This document shows positions 1 to 7,983 of a stretch of 16,458 nt of DNA, piece by piece. The notes under the pieces were generated by a model that had not been told where the DNA came from, ran no database searches, and worked only from the letters and a program-made list of their open reading frames with translations. Each line of letters opens with the position of its first letter. The stretch's first letter is position 1. Both the position numbers and the translations under genes were made by a program. The stretch is from Bacillota bacterium (lineage in GTDB: Bacteria > Bacillota > Clostridia > Oscillospirales > Acutalibacteraceae), in contig JAEWWM010000035.1 in assembly GCA_023458915.1 (NCBI GenBank), positions 1 through 16,458 of the forward strand, given 5' to 3'.

Positions 1-2
1 AA

Positions 3-710
3 CCTAGCAGGATAAGGAAATGGGTTCGGGAAAACAAGAGTGGAATAGTGGGTTCAACAATGTTAACTGCAGCCGTTGCTATTATTGTAGCTGTTCGTTT
101 TGGGCCAAAAAACCTAGAAAAGCAAGCAGAAGACTTTGAAAGTATGAAAACATTAAATGATATACATGACAAGCACAAAGCTGATTACTTACCTGTGGCA
201 TGGTTCAATTTTTGGTCTATCAAAAGCTCTCTCATTAACTTCTTCACCTTCTATCAAGGTAATAGCACCCTCAAAGACAAAGTAAACCTCGCCATAAGAA
301 CCGCCGATGATGCCATAGATACAGCCGCAAATAGTGTCGCCGGTGATAATGGGAAAACCGCCATAAAAACTGCTTATGAAGCTGCTACAGAGAAATTTGG
401 GATCGATAAAGAAAAATTCGCAAAATCTTGGGAGCGTGGTGGTAAAGCCTATAACAACTTCTTTGCGGGAGCCACTGATAAAGCAAAGCGCGCTGCTACT
501 TTATTAGAAGCTCTGAAAAAAGCAACCGAAAATCTAAAAGATGCAAAAAAAGATGCAAAAAAAGCGGCACTCTCAACTGCGACAACTCCTAATGCTACCC
601 CACCAGCACCTCAACAACAAGTAACAATATCTCCTGTTGCATCTCCAACCGCGACGGGTGGCAACACCGTTAGCACGTCTGCTGAGCCTGTTAAAGATGA
701 AAAGAAATAA
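3..710 (+). CDS. Membrane-anchored helical protein, paralog A (5' end outside window)
   Basis: I do not recognise a named family. The frame stays open to the window edge, so the GTG at 48 is probably not the true start. The 15 codons before it read through IRKWVRENK, which matches IENWIKEHK in the next gene. One hydrophobic segment (about residues 5-17 counted from 48) is followed by FGPK and KQAED, also shared with the neighbour. The region from about residue 75 to 175 is charged, helical and rich in Ala and Lys, with SWERGGKAYNN resembling IWGNQGNFYNA in the neighbour. The last 45 residues are a low-complexity Thr/Pro/Ala/Ser tail ending DEKK, which the neighbour lacks. A strong terminator follows. 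The protein is probably anchored in the membrane with a long soluble C-terminal part; its role is unknown. Confidence 0.75.
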   Translation, partial: PSRIRKWVRENKSGIVGSTMLTAAVAIIVAVRFGPKNLEKQAEDFESMKTLNDIHDKHKADYLPVAWFNFWSIKSSLINFFTFYQGNSTLKDKVNLAIRTADDAIDTAANSVAGDNGKTAIKTAYEAATEKFGIDKEKFAKSWERGGKAYNNFFAGATDKAKRAATLLEALKKATENLKDAKKDAKKAALSTATTPNATPPAPQQQVTISPVASPTATGGNTVSTSAEPVKDEKK

Positions 711-754
711 TAATTAAAATTGGGCAAAAAGCAAAATAAACACTTTTCTGCAAC

Positions 755-798
755 AAAAATTCACCTGTTAGTTTAATCTAGGTGGATTTTTGTTTTTA
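755..798 (+). terminator. Rho-independent terminator after paralog A
   Basis: A 12-bp stem (755-766 with 780-791, one G-T wobble) around a 13-nt loop runs straight into a T-rich tract (787-798). It separates paralog A from the promoter of paralog B, so the two genes are independent transcription units. Confidence 0.8.
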
Positions 799-811
799 AT
801 TTCAGTATTTA

Positions 812-820
812 TGGTATAAT
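812..820 (+). promoter_or_regulatory. Extended -10 promoter for paralog B
   Basis: TGGTATAAT gives a perfect -10 hexamer (815-820) with the TGn extension. The -35 position falls in the T-rich terminator tail and is poor, as expected for an extended -10 promoter. The start codon of paralog B lies 40 bases downstream. Confidence 0.55.
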
Positions 821-859
821 TATTATTAAATAAAAATTAATTTATAAGTAGGTGAAAAT

Positions 860-1759
860 ATGACCGTCAGCAGGGAAAGTATTAAAAATAATGTTATATC
901 TCCAGCTATTGCCGCAGCATTAGGCATTTTATTGATTGCTAGGCCATTAGCTTATACTGCTGATATTACAAAAAACCAAACCCGACCTGTAACAACTTCA
1001 GCAGTAAGTGAAACGCAATCCGGAAAGATCGAAAACTGGATTAAAGAGCATAAAACTGCTTTAGCATGCAGCGGCGTAGGAGCAATTTTAATCGTTACTG
1101 TCGGCGCAATTTTCGGGCCTAAATTGCGAAAACTGCCATCAGAGTTGTTAAAACAAGCAGAAGATTTATTATATAAACGATTACCGGAAAATTGGGAGCT
1201 CGGCAATAAAGGAACTACTGCAGCATCCCCTGAAAATTTAGAACAACAACTTTTAGCTTTGGTAACCAAAGCATGGAAAGAATTTTTGGAAGCCGCAAAT
1301 AATGCCATGGAGATTACTACTGATAAAAACAGTGATTGTGATTCCACTTTTTCGAAATTTTTATCAAACATCTATTCTGCAGTCGACAACGCTGTTAAAC
1401 CAACTACAGGTATGAGCATTGCTGTCAATTCTGTACAGGCTTACTACTCTTCTATTGATAATAGTTATAGAAAGAAAATTATTAATATCTGGGGAAATCA
1501 AGGTAATTTTTATAATGCCGTCACTAGTAAAAAAATGGGGCAACCAAATAATAAAAAATATTTTATAAATTTAATAAGAGCTTTAATAAGGGAAACTCAA
1601 AAATTAAACAAAGAACTTGAGAAACAAAAGAAACATTCAAACAAGCAAAGAGATAAAGAAGTAGGCAATATGCTAAACTACCGCAGCAATAGCGCATATC
1701 TTACCCCAGAACTTTTAAGCTCTATTAACTCCCATGATTCCACCGACCGCACCCGATAA
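860..1759 (+). CDS. Membrane-anchored helical protein, paralog B
   Basis: This 299-residue protein of unknown function has no family I recognise. The ATG at 860 follows AGGTG at 5-nt spacing. Residues 15-33 form a signal peptide or first membrane helix with a possible cleavage near AYTA/D (34/35). A second hydrophobic segment (about 66-85) ends in FGPK (85-88) and KQAED (98-102). The rest is soluble and helical, with a Lys/Gln-rich coiled stretch at 240-265. The motif W60-IKEHK, the second membrane segment, FGPK, KQAED and the W211 region are shared with the gene upstream, so the two are paralogs that differ in their C-terminal tails. The last 15 codons are antisense to the end of the downstream membrane-protein gene, so this tail is probably not the ancestral one. 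Confidence 0.75.
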   Translation: MTVSRESIKNNVISPAIAAALGILLIARPLAYTADITKNQTRPVTTSAVSETQSGKIENWIKEHKTALACSGVGAILIVTVGAIFGPKLRKLPSELLKQAEDLLYKRLPENWELGNKGTTAASPENLEQQLLALVTKAWKEFLEAANNAMEITTDKNSDCDSTFSKFLSNIYSAVDNAVKPTTGMSIAVNSVQAYYSSIDNSYRKKIINIWGNQGNFYNAVTSKKMGQPNNKKYFINLIRALIRETQKLNKELEKQKKHSNKQRDKEVGNMLNYRSNSAYLTPELLSSINSHDSTDRTR

Positions 1760-2110
1760 AAGCATGGCGAAAAATCTTATAGCAGTTACCATTGTTACGC
1801 CATCTCGTGCGACTATAAAGCCGCCTATAAAAAAAAGTATAAACATGAAAAAACCGCACGATATGCCGTAAAACATTCCTTTTTCATGTGATATTTTTCC
1901 GGAAATATATCCACCGATATACGCTCCGACAGCGGCTAAAATAATTGTGATTGGTTTAATAAAATTTTGCGGGAAATTCCCGCTTTTTGCAAATAAAAAC
2001 GCAGCTAAACACAAAAGCACTGCACAACTCAGCGAACCGAAAAATACACCGAAAATAAGCGGTTTTGCCGGAATGCTTTTATGATTTTTGTGAGCTCTAG
2101 AATAAGACAT
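1715..2110 (-). CDS. TIGR04086-type four-helix membrane protein
   Basis: A small integral membrane protein of 131 residues with helices at about 17-41, 52-71, 78-100 and 107-127. The glycine-rich spacing (GAYIGGYISGKISHEKG in the middle, SGAVGGIMG at the end) fits the TIGR04086/DUF3792 family of Firmicutes, which has no established function. I chose the ATG at 2110 because AAGGGG lies about 10 nt upstream; the longer frame starts with a TTG at 2137 and lacks a ribosome binding site. It lies 85 nt downstream of the M24 peptidase on the same strand and may be co-transcribed with it. Its last 45 bases overlap the end of paralog B on the other strand. Confidence 0.7.
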   Translation of the reverse strand: MSYSRAHKNHKSIPAKPLIFGVFFGSLSCAVLLCLAAFLFAKSGNFPQNFIKPITIILAAVGAYIGGYISGKISHEKGMFYGISCGFFMFILFFIGGFIVARDGVTMVTAIRFFAMLLSGAVGGIMGVNRA

Positions 2111-2195
2111 TTCATATTCCCCTTTTAAAATTGGCAAAATTTTAATTTTACGAATTATTATTCGAAAATATAAAATTTTATTCCCGCCTGAAATG

Positions 2196-3395
2196 CTACC
2201 TGATTAAATAAAGTTTTTTTTGCGCAGGGCAAAGAGTAATACCGCCATTTTTTGTCACTTGCACCATTTCTTCTATAGAACCGCCGTTTTCAATTTGAAT
2301 TCGCGGTTCAATTGTATAAACTCCGTTTTCCTGCAAAAAAAGCGATGACCTTTTGTGACCTTTTGGAGATATGCTTGTACCCGGGCAATGCGCTAATTCA
2401 CCGACAGGATGACCAGTAGCATGGTTATAATTTGGGTAACCACTGTCTGTTATATAATTTCGAACAATCTCGTCTATTTCATAGCCTTTTTTTGTTGGAA
2501 TAAAGTTTTCAATTCCGAGTTCTATAGCTCTTACAAGTGTTTCAAAAATATTCTGAACTGCCCTGGGCGCTCTTGATTCGCCTAACTTTAAAGCATACCC
2601 AATTCTTTGAATATCGCTTGAATATTTTTTCCCGTTTGCCAAAATTATTTTTACTCCGAAATCAAAATAAATTGTATAACCGCGTTTTAATTTTTCATCA
2701 CCTGCACAGGAATGCCCGCCTTTTTTTAAATTAGGTCCTACCAAAACAATGGGACAAAGCTCTTTATCCCATGAAAATTCTTCTTTTACAATTCCATATT
2801 TTTTAAAATAACGCGGCTTAATTTTAAAAATGTTATGCACAAGGTTTACAATCTGTTTTTCCGTCATGCCGATTTTTATTTTTTTAAACGCTGTGTTTAA
2901 AATCTCCAGCGCGCGGTTTGCCGCAATTTGGAGATATTTAATATCTTCATCAGTTTTGATGCCTATAATCGAGTATATTATCTCATCTGCTGATTTAAAC
3001 ATCGGAGCTGAGGCTTTTTTTAAACTGTAGTAATTTAAAATATTATCATGCAAAAACCTAAATGCCCCGTAACCAAGCACATCTGTTAGAGAATCGAGTT
3101 TATCTGAAAAATTTAAATATATTTTTGCAGGAAACTCAAGCTTTTTCAAAGCCTCACAGATGCTTTCGAGCAAAGAATTCTCCCCGGAATATACCAATAT
3201 TTCCCCACTAAAATTCGCTACATTATTGTAATCCAGACTGTGGACAATCAAAAAACTTTTTTCGCCGCTTAAAATTGCAACAGCAGGTACAACAGTTTTA
3301 CTGGTTACAAATTTTGAAAAATAAGGGTCGCTGCCCTCCGAGCTGTACATAATCCACACGGAATTTTTTTCATTTATTAAAGCATTTATTGGCAC
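2196..3395 (-). CDS. M24-family metallopeptidase (Xaa-Pro aminopeptidase-like)
   Basis: A 399-residue 'pita-bread' metallopeptidase. The C-terminal half shows the five expected metal ligands in order: D245 (YFDFGVK), D261 (SSDIQR), H329 (ATGHPVG), E363 (YTIEPRI) and E375 (SIEEMVQVT). The N-terminal part (about 1-130) fits the creatinase-like, non-catalytic domain of M24B enzymes, which trim N-terminal residues next to proline. The second glutamate motif reads IEE where IED is more common, a mild change. The start is a GTG supported by AAGAGG at 7-nt spacing. The enzyme is probably cytoplasmic, because there is no signal peptide. The exact substrate cannot be read from the sequence; a proline-dipeptidase-like role is also possible. 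Confidence 0.85.
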   Translation of the reverse strand: MPINALINEKNSVWIMYSSEGSDPYFSKFVTSKTVVPAVAILSGEKSFLIVHSLDYNNVANFSGEILVYSGENSLLESICEALKKLEFPAKIYLNFSDKLDSLTDVLGYGAFRFLHDNILNYYSLKKASAPMFKSADEIIYSIIGIKTDEDIKYLQIAANRALEILNTAFKKIKIGMTEKQIVNLVHNIFKIKPRYFKKYGIVKEEFSWDKELCPIVLVGPNLKKGGHSCAGDEKLKRGYTIYFDFGVKIILANGKKYSSDIQRIGYALKLGESRAPRAVQNIFETLVRAIELGIENFIPTKKGYEIDEIVRNYITDSGYPNYNHATGHPVGELAHCPGTSISPKGHKRSSLFLQENGVYTIEPRIQIENGGSIEEMVQVTKNGGITLCPAQKKLYLIR

Positions 3396-3452
3396 ACAAA
3401 AGCCTCTTTTTACATTTATTTAGATAGAGCATCAGATGTATTTTTCAGTTAC

Positions 3453-3506
3453 AAATAAAACAAAGAGGTAGAATAGGTAACCCCCCCGCTCTACCTGTTT
3501 TATTTT
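3453..3506. terminator. Long hairpin between two minus-strand genes, probable terminator
   Basis: AAATAAAACA plus AGGTAGA (3453-3472, with a 4-nt bulge) pairs with TCTACCTGTTTTATTT (3491-3506). The loop contains a run of seven C. It lies 45 bases beyond the stop of the repeat protein at 3552, and on the minus strand it ends in a T-rich arm, so it may terminate that gene before the M24 peptidase. Confidence 0.5.
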
Positions 3507-3551
3507 TATGCATAAACCATGTTAATTATCGCTATATTCCTCTTTGCGTTT

Positions 3552-4211
3552 TTAAAAAACAGACTTGGCTCGTTTCGCATTTTTAACTTCTTTCATTGCG
3601 TCCATAGCGGCTTTTAATGCATTTTCCCCTGCTTTTTGGCAAGGATCATTATTATCCAAGTTGCTAATAATTACATCGATAAGATTAATGATTTGTTTGC
3701 AAACGTTTTTGAGCTCCTTATAGCTAGGATAAATCAACTCATTTTCAAAATTATTTAATTTTTCGATAAGCTCTTTGGTTTTTTTATTCTTCAGAGCATT
3801 ATCTTTTTTATTCTTTAGAGCATCATCTTTTTTATTCTTCAGAGCATTATCTTTTTTATTCTTCAGAGCATTATTATTTGCACTAGCGATATTACGAGAT
3901 AAATCATAAGCTTTACCGTAAACTTCTTTGTATGCTTTAAGTAATCTAATATGCGCAGCTAAAATACCTAGTTCGTATTTCCCAACATAGGTATCGTCTA
4001 CAGATCTTATACTTCTAGAATGTATATTATCATTCTGAATCCAGAATTCTATACATTCAGCTTCATTTTTAGTAATTTTAGCAACTTGTTGAACTATATT
4101 ATAAATTTCTTTTCCGTTTTTTGCATAAGCGGTATTTTTTAAATTTGGCAAAACAAAAAATAATAACATAAAAGATAAGAAAGCAACAAACAAACTCTTT
4201 TTATTAATCAT
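3552..4211 (-). CDS. Secreted helical protein with four 8-residue repeats
   Basis: Unknown function; no family recognised. The 219-residue product begins with a clear signal peptide: Lys at 4-5, a hydrophobic core at about 7-22, and probable cleavage after AYA (30). The mature protein is charged and mostly helical. Residues 114-145 are four near-identical copies of NALKNKKD (one reads DALKNKKD, the last ends in T), encoded by a 24-bp tandem repeat. Only three cysteines are present. There is no membrane segment after the signal peptide and no cell-wall sorting motif, so the product is probably released or bound through its basic repeats. The start at 4211 has only a weak GAG as ribosome binding site. 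It stands alone, between the isc genes' end and the M24 peptidase. Confidence 0.7.
   Translation of the reverse strand: MINKKSLFVAFLSFMLLFFVLPNLKNTAYAKNGKEIYNIVQQVAKITKNEAECIEFWIQNDNIHSRSIRSVDDTYVGKYELGILAAHIRLLKAYKEVYGKAYDLSRNIASANNNALKNKKDNALKNKKDDALKNKKDNALKNKKTKELIEKLNNFENELIYPSYKELKNVCKQIINLIDVIISNLDNNDPCQKAGENALKAAMDAMKEVKNAKRAKSVF
3779..3874 (-). repeat. 4 x 24-bp in-frame tandem repeat
   Basis: Units at 3779-3802, 3803-3826, 3827-3850 and 3851-3874. Units 3 and 4 are identical, unit 1 differs at one position and unit 2 at two. Each encodes one NALKNKKD-type block, so gain or loss of a unit changes protein length without a frameshift. Confidence 0.9.
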
Positions 4212-4300
4212 TATAAATTCTCAAACCCTTTTTTAAGTATACTTGATAAATATGTTATAAATATATTACAAAATAAATAAATATATTGCAAGTGCATAAC

Positions 4301-4323
4301 AAAATAAGAGGTCTTACCCCTCT
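4301..4323 (-). terminator. Weak terminator after iscU
   Basis: On the minus strand a 5-bp AGAGG/CCTCT stem with a 7-nt loop is followed by TATTTTGTT. It lies 75 bases past the iscU stop, the end of the six-gene row. The stem is short, so the call is tentative. Confidence 0.35.
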
Positions 4324-4397
4324 CATTCTCATTTTAATAAAAGCTATCTTTCATTATTACTGCCATAAAAAATAAAACGATAACTAACAAACGAATA

Positions 4398-4838
4398 TTA
4401 AATTTGGCAATTATCACATTCTGTGCCATGGCAATCTTCTATTATTCCTACTATTGGTGTGGGATCTATACCTTTTTTTGTGTAATAGTCAGCTAGAGCG
4501 GCTTTTATTGCTTGTTCGGCAAGCACAGAACAGTGCACTTTAACTGGCGGAAGTCCATCGAGGGCTTCTAATACTGCTTTATTTGTAACTTTCAGTGCCT
4601 CATCTATTGTTTTACCTTTAATAAGTTCAGTTGCCATGGAACTTGTTGCAATAGCTGCGCCGCAACCAAAAGTTTTGAACTTTACATCCTTTATGCGTCC
4701 ATCTTCTATTTTAAGGTACATTTTCATGATGTCACCGCATTTAGGATTCCCAACTTCGCCAACACCGTCAGCATTTTCCATTTCACCCACATTTCTGGGG
4801 TTAGCAAAATGATCCATTACTTTTTCGCTATAGTTCAT
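4398..4838 (-). CDS. iscU: Iron-sulfur cluster scaffold protein, IscU/NifU N-terminal type
   Basis: This 146-residue scaffold assembles Fe-S clusters from sulfur delivered by NifS/IscS and passes them to target proteins in the cytoplasm. The three conserved cluster cysteines are C34 (NPKCGD), C59 (FGCGAA) and C103 (VHCSVL), with D36 in its usual place. The length and the C-terminal tail with C136, C141 and C144 match the short NifU-type scaffolds common in Clostridia. A good GAGGAG precedes the ATG at 9 nt. It lies 30 nt behind the cysteine desulfurase gene, its normal partner, and is the last gene of the row. The symbol nifU is used for the same protein in some genomes. Confidence 0.93.
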   Translation of the reverse strand: MNYSEKVMDHFANPRNVGEMENADGVGEVGNPKCGDIMKMYLKIEDGRIKDVKFKTFGCGAAIATSSMATELIKGKTIDEALKVTNKAVLEALDGLPPVKVHCSVLAEQAIKAALADYYTKKGIDPTPIVGIIEDCHGTECDNCQI

Positions 4839-4868
4839 TATATTTTTAAACTCCTCATTTTTACAAAT

Positions 4869-6050
4869 TTATTTGCCGTTTCTAATTATTTTTTCCCAAA
4901 GTGGAGACATTTCACGCAGGCGCTTCACTATCTTATTAACTTCGCTTATTACAAAATCTATTTCTTCATCAGTATTTGATTCATCAATTGTGAGCCTTAA
5001 TGACCCGTGAGCAATTTCATGTGGAAGGCCTATTGCCAAAAGTACATGGCTCGGGTCAAGCGACCCTGATGTGCAGGCTGAACCCGATGACGCGCATATA
5101 CCCGACATATCAAGAAGCAATAAGAGTGATTCCCCTTCAATTCCCTCAAAGCTGATATTCACATTTCCGGGAAGTCTGTGAGTAGCATCTCCATTAAGCC
5201 GAGAGCGTTCGATTTTAAGTAGTTCACTAATTAGCTTGTCCCTTTTTTGGATAATATTTAAATTTTTAAAATTTATATTAGCGCAAGCGGTTTCAATGGC
5301 TTTACCAAGCGCAACTATTCCAGCAACATTTTCAGTCCCTGCGCGTTTACCAAATTCCTGAGCGCCGCCCTCCATAAAAGTTTCTATCTTAACGCCTTTT
5401 TTTATATAAAGTGCACCCACGCCTTTTGGGCCGTGAAATTTATGCGCCGAGAGTGAAAGCATATCTATATTTTGTTTTTTAACATCAATATTTATATGCC
5501 CGATAGCCTGAACTGCGTCCGTGTGAAACAGCACGTTTTTTTCTCGGCATATTTTTCCAATCTCTTCAATTGGTTGCACTGTACCGATTTCGTTGTTTGC
5601 AAACATTATGGTTACCAGAGCGGTTTTTTCAGTTATTGCGTTTTTAATATCTTCAGGGTTTACAATGCCATTTTTATTAACATCTATATACGTCACATTA
5701 AAGCCTTTTTTAGAAAGATACTCTACTGTGTGAAGGACAGCATGATGCTCGATTTTTGATGTTATTATGTGATTTTTGCCATTTTTAAGCTCCGCAAGCG
5801 CTGCGCCTTTAATAGCCCAGTTATCGGACTCAGTTCCGCAGGAGGTGAAAAACACTTCTTTCGGCATAGCTCCAATAGCTTTTCCAACTAAAATGCGCGC
5901 TTTTTCAACTTCTTTTCTAGCTTTTTTGCCAAGGTTATAAACAGTCGATGGATTGCCAAAATTTTCTTTTAGAAATGGCAGCATAATTTGCAGAACCTCG
6001 GGGCTTACTGGTGTTGTCGCTGCGTTATCCATATATATAATTTTTTCCAT
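4869..6050 (-). CDS. nifS: Cysteine desulfurase, NifS/IscS type
   Basis: A 393-residue PLP enzyme that takes sulfur from cysteine, leaving alanine, and passes a persulfide to the IscU scaffold. The Schiff-base lysine is K204 (LSAHKFHGPKG), the PLP-contacting D178 sits in HTDAVQ, and the sulfur-carrying C326 lies in the loop SSGSACTSG. That loop is the longer group I (IscS/NifS) form, not the short SufS form. The N-terminus (YMDNAATTPV) is typical and the length is normal. The ribosome binding site (AAAGGTGG) is about 14 nt from the ATG, further than usual. It sits 38 nt after glyS and 30 nt before iscU. No iscR regulator or other isc gene is in the window. Confidence 0.94.
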   Translation of the reverse strand: MEKIIYMDNAATTPVSPEVLQIMLPFLKENFGNPSTVYNLGKKARKEVEKARILVGKAIGAMPKEVFFTSCGTESDNWAIKGAALAELKNGKNHIITSKIEHHAVLHTVEYLSKKGFNVTYIDVNKNGIVNPEDIKNAITEKTALVTIMFANNEIGTVQPIEEIGKICREKNVLFHTDAVQAIGHINIDVKKQNIDMLSLSAHKFHGPKGVGALYIKKGVKIETFMEGGAQEFGKRAGTENVAGIVALGKAIETACANINFKNLNIIQKRDKLISELLKIERSRLNGDATHRLPGNVNISFEGIEGESLLLLLDMSGICASSGSACTSGSLDPSHVLLAIGLPHEIAHGSLRLTIDESNTDEEIDFVISEVNKIVKRLREMSPLWEKIIRNGK

Positions 6051-6088
6051 ATTGTTTTAATATGCCACCTTTCTGAACTTAAATAATT

Positions 6089-7450
6089 TTAGAATTCAAT
6101 TTTATTTTGAATATATTCTTTAAGCTTGTTAATGTCTATTCTTTCCTGCTGCATAGTATCGCGGTCACGCACGGTTACACAGCTGTCCGTTTCGCTTTCG
6201 AAATCATAAGTTATACAAATTGGCGTTCCGATTTCATCTTGACGGCGGTAACGTTTACCGATTGAGCCTGCGTCATCGTAATCTACCATAAAATATTTTG
6301 AAAGCTCCTCTTTGATTTTTTCAGCCTTATCGCCAAGTTTTTTTGAAAGAGGTAGCACGCAAGCTTTATAAGGAGCCAATGCAGGATGAAGCTTCAGTAC
6401 AACTCGAGTATCTTCTTTGTTCATAACTTCTTCAGTATAAGCATCGCAGAAGAATGCAAGCGCAACCCTATCCGCTCCAAGCGAAGGCTCTATTACATAA
6501 GGAATGTACCTTTCGCCGCTTTCGGAGTCGAAATATTCCAAATTTTTGCCTGAATATTCCTGATGCTGTTTTAAATCAAAATTAGTCCTATCCGCAATGC
6601 CCCAAAGTTCGCCCCAACCAAAGGGAAAGTTATATTCTATGTCACTCGTCGCTGTGGAGTAATGCGAAAGTTCTTCTTTCGAATGGTCGCGAATCCGAAT
6701 ATTTCTTTTATTCACCCCAAGATTTAAAAGCCACTTTTCGGAATATTCTTTCCAATAATTAAACCATTCCAAATCTGAACCAGGTTTACAGAAAAATTCA
6801 AGTTCCATTTGCTCAAATTCACGTGTGCGGAATGTAAAATTTCCGGGCGTTATTTCATTTCTGAAAGATTTTCCAATTTGCGCAATGCCAAATGGAATTT
6901 TCTTTCGCATAACTCGCTGAACATTTGCAAAGTTTACAAAAATTCCTTGAGCAGTTTCAGGGCGCAGATAAATTTCATTTTTGCTTTCTTCCGTCACACC
7001 CTGAAAAGTTTTAAACATAAGGTTAAATTTTCTAATGTCCGTAAAATTATTTTTCCCACAGTTCGGGCATGAAATATTATTTTCTTTTATATAATTTTGC
7101 ATTTCTTCAAAAGTCATACCGTTCGGGTCTTTATCCGTATCTTCAATGAGTTTATCAGCTCTATATCTGGTTTTGCAGCTTCTGCAGTCCATTAAAGGAT
7201 CAGAAAAACCTCCAACATGCCCAGAGGCTTCCCAAACTCTTGGATTCATAAGTATCGCGGCATCTAAGCCCACATTATATTTACATTCCTGCACAAATTT
7301 TTTAATCCATGCTTTTTTTATATTATTTTTAAATTCTACACCAAGCGGACCATAATCCCATGTATTTGAGAGACCTCCATAAATTTCAGACCCCGGAAAA
7401 ATAAAGCCCCGACCTTTGCAAAGTGTTACAATTGCATCCATATTCTTCAT
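6089..7450 (-). CDS. glyS: Glycyl-tRNA synthetase, homodimeric class II type
   Basis: This 453-residue cytoplasmic enzyme charges tRNA-Gly with glycine. It is the single-chain (alpha-2) type, not the two-subunit bacterial GlyQ/GlyS type. Visible features are the N-terminal WDYGPLG region, a zinc-ribbon insertion with C89, C92, C128 and C131, motif 2 (FRNEITPGNF, then FRTREFEQ, 196-214), motif 3 (GADRVALAFF) and a C-terminal anticodon-binding domain from about residue 355. GGAGAAGG precedes the ATG by 7 nt. It starts 17 nt after the stop of the nrdG-like gene, which leaves no room for the T-box leader that often controls aminoacyl-tRNA synthetases in Firmicutes, so it probably depends on the upstream promoter. 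Some databases name this form glyQS. Confidence 0.95.
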   Translation of the reverse strand: MKNMDAIVTLCKGRGFIFPGSEIYGGLSNTWDYGPLGVEFKNNIKKAWIKKFVQECKYNVGLDAAILMNPRVWEASGHVGGFSDPLMDCRSCKTRYRADKLIEDTDKDPNGMTFEEMQNYIKENNISCPNCGKNNFTDIRKFNLMFKTFQGVTEESKNEIYLRPETAQGIFVNFANVQRVMRKKIPFGIAQIGKSFRNEITPGNFTFRTREFEQMELEFFCKPGSDLEWFNYWKEYSEKWLLNLGVNKRNIRIRDHSKEELSHYSTATSDIEYNFPFGWGELWGIADRTNFDLKQHQEYSGKNLEYFDSESGERYIPYVIEPSLGADRVALAFFCDAYTEEVMNKEDTRVVLKLHPALAPYKACVLPLSKKLGDKAEKIKEELSKYFMVDYDDAGSIGKRYRRQDEIGTPICITYDFESETDSCVTVRDRDTMQQERIDINKLKEYIQNKIEF

Positions 7451-7467
7451 TCGCTGACCTTCTCCAC

Positions 7468-7983
7468 CTAGCTAATTTTCACCGCATACTGATTTTCTGA
7501 ACTTAATGTCACTCCCAGAACTTCATCATACTTCGGATTTGAGTTTGGAATAAACCTTCCGTATTTAATTATAATATTATCAAACTTTTTAAGTTTTTGC
7601 ACCTCTTTTTTTATTTCTTCGGGATAATAACCAGTGTAAATAACAAAATCGTCCAAACATTTATTACCGCGAAAATATGAAATCAAATTAAAAATTTCTT
7701 CAAATTGGAGCATAGGTTCGAGGCCACCAATAACCACAGTACTGGTTATTGGGTTAGACTCATATCGGCTAAAAATTTCGAAAATTTGAATTTTTTTATC
7801 CGGTAATTTGGAAATATGCATATTTTGGCAAATAGAAATGTCGAGACCAAGCTCTCTCAAACATTTAAAATCACATTTTACGGATGCTATAAACATAGAT
7901 GGCTTTTTATAATCTTGGAAATTTTCATCGATGATCTCTTTTACTGTGAATTCAAAATCAGAAAGCGCTGAATTAATGTTCAT
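7468..7983 (-). CDS. nrdG: Anaerobic ribonucleotide reductase activase-like radical SAM protein
   Basis: Probable activating enzyme for NrdD: it would use a 4Fe-4S cluster and S-adenosylmethionine to form the glycyl radical. Placement is the strongest evidence, because the gene overlaps the end of nrdD by 11 bases. The 171-residue length also fits. The cluster motif is unusual: C37, C41 and C52 give C-x3-C-x10-C, where ordinary NrdG has C-x3-C-x2-C. The last cysteine is still in the usual CQN context. A GG-x-EP motif (86-90) corresponds to the SAM-binding GGEP motif. I believe similar wide-spaced motifs occur in some clostridial and phage NrdG-like proteins, but could not check. Iron-sulfur genes later in the same row could supply its cluster. 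Confidence 0.8.
   Translation of the reverse strand: MNINSALSDFEFTVKEIIDENFQDYKKPSMFIASVKCDFKCLRELGLDISICQNMHISKLPDKKIQIFEIFSRYESNPITSTVVIGGLEPMLQFEEIFNLISYFRGNKCLDDFVIYTGYYPEEIKKEVQKLKKFDNIIIKYGRFIPNSNPKYDEVLGVTLSSENQYAVKIS

Noticed and set aside
952..1371. 139-codon minus-strand frame within paralog B
   Set aside because: Lies fully inside a better supported gene, has no start signal, and the paralog relation supports the plus strand.
3779..3874. CRISPR array
   Set aside because: The 24-bp repeats are directly adjacent with no spacers and stay in frame in a coding gene.
6089..7467. T-box control of glyS
   Set aside because: Only 17 bases separate glyS from the preceding gene, so no T-box leader can fit.
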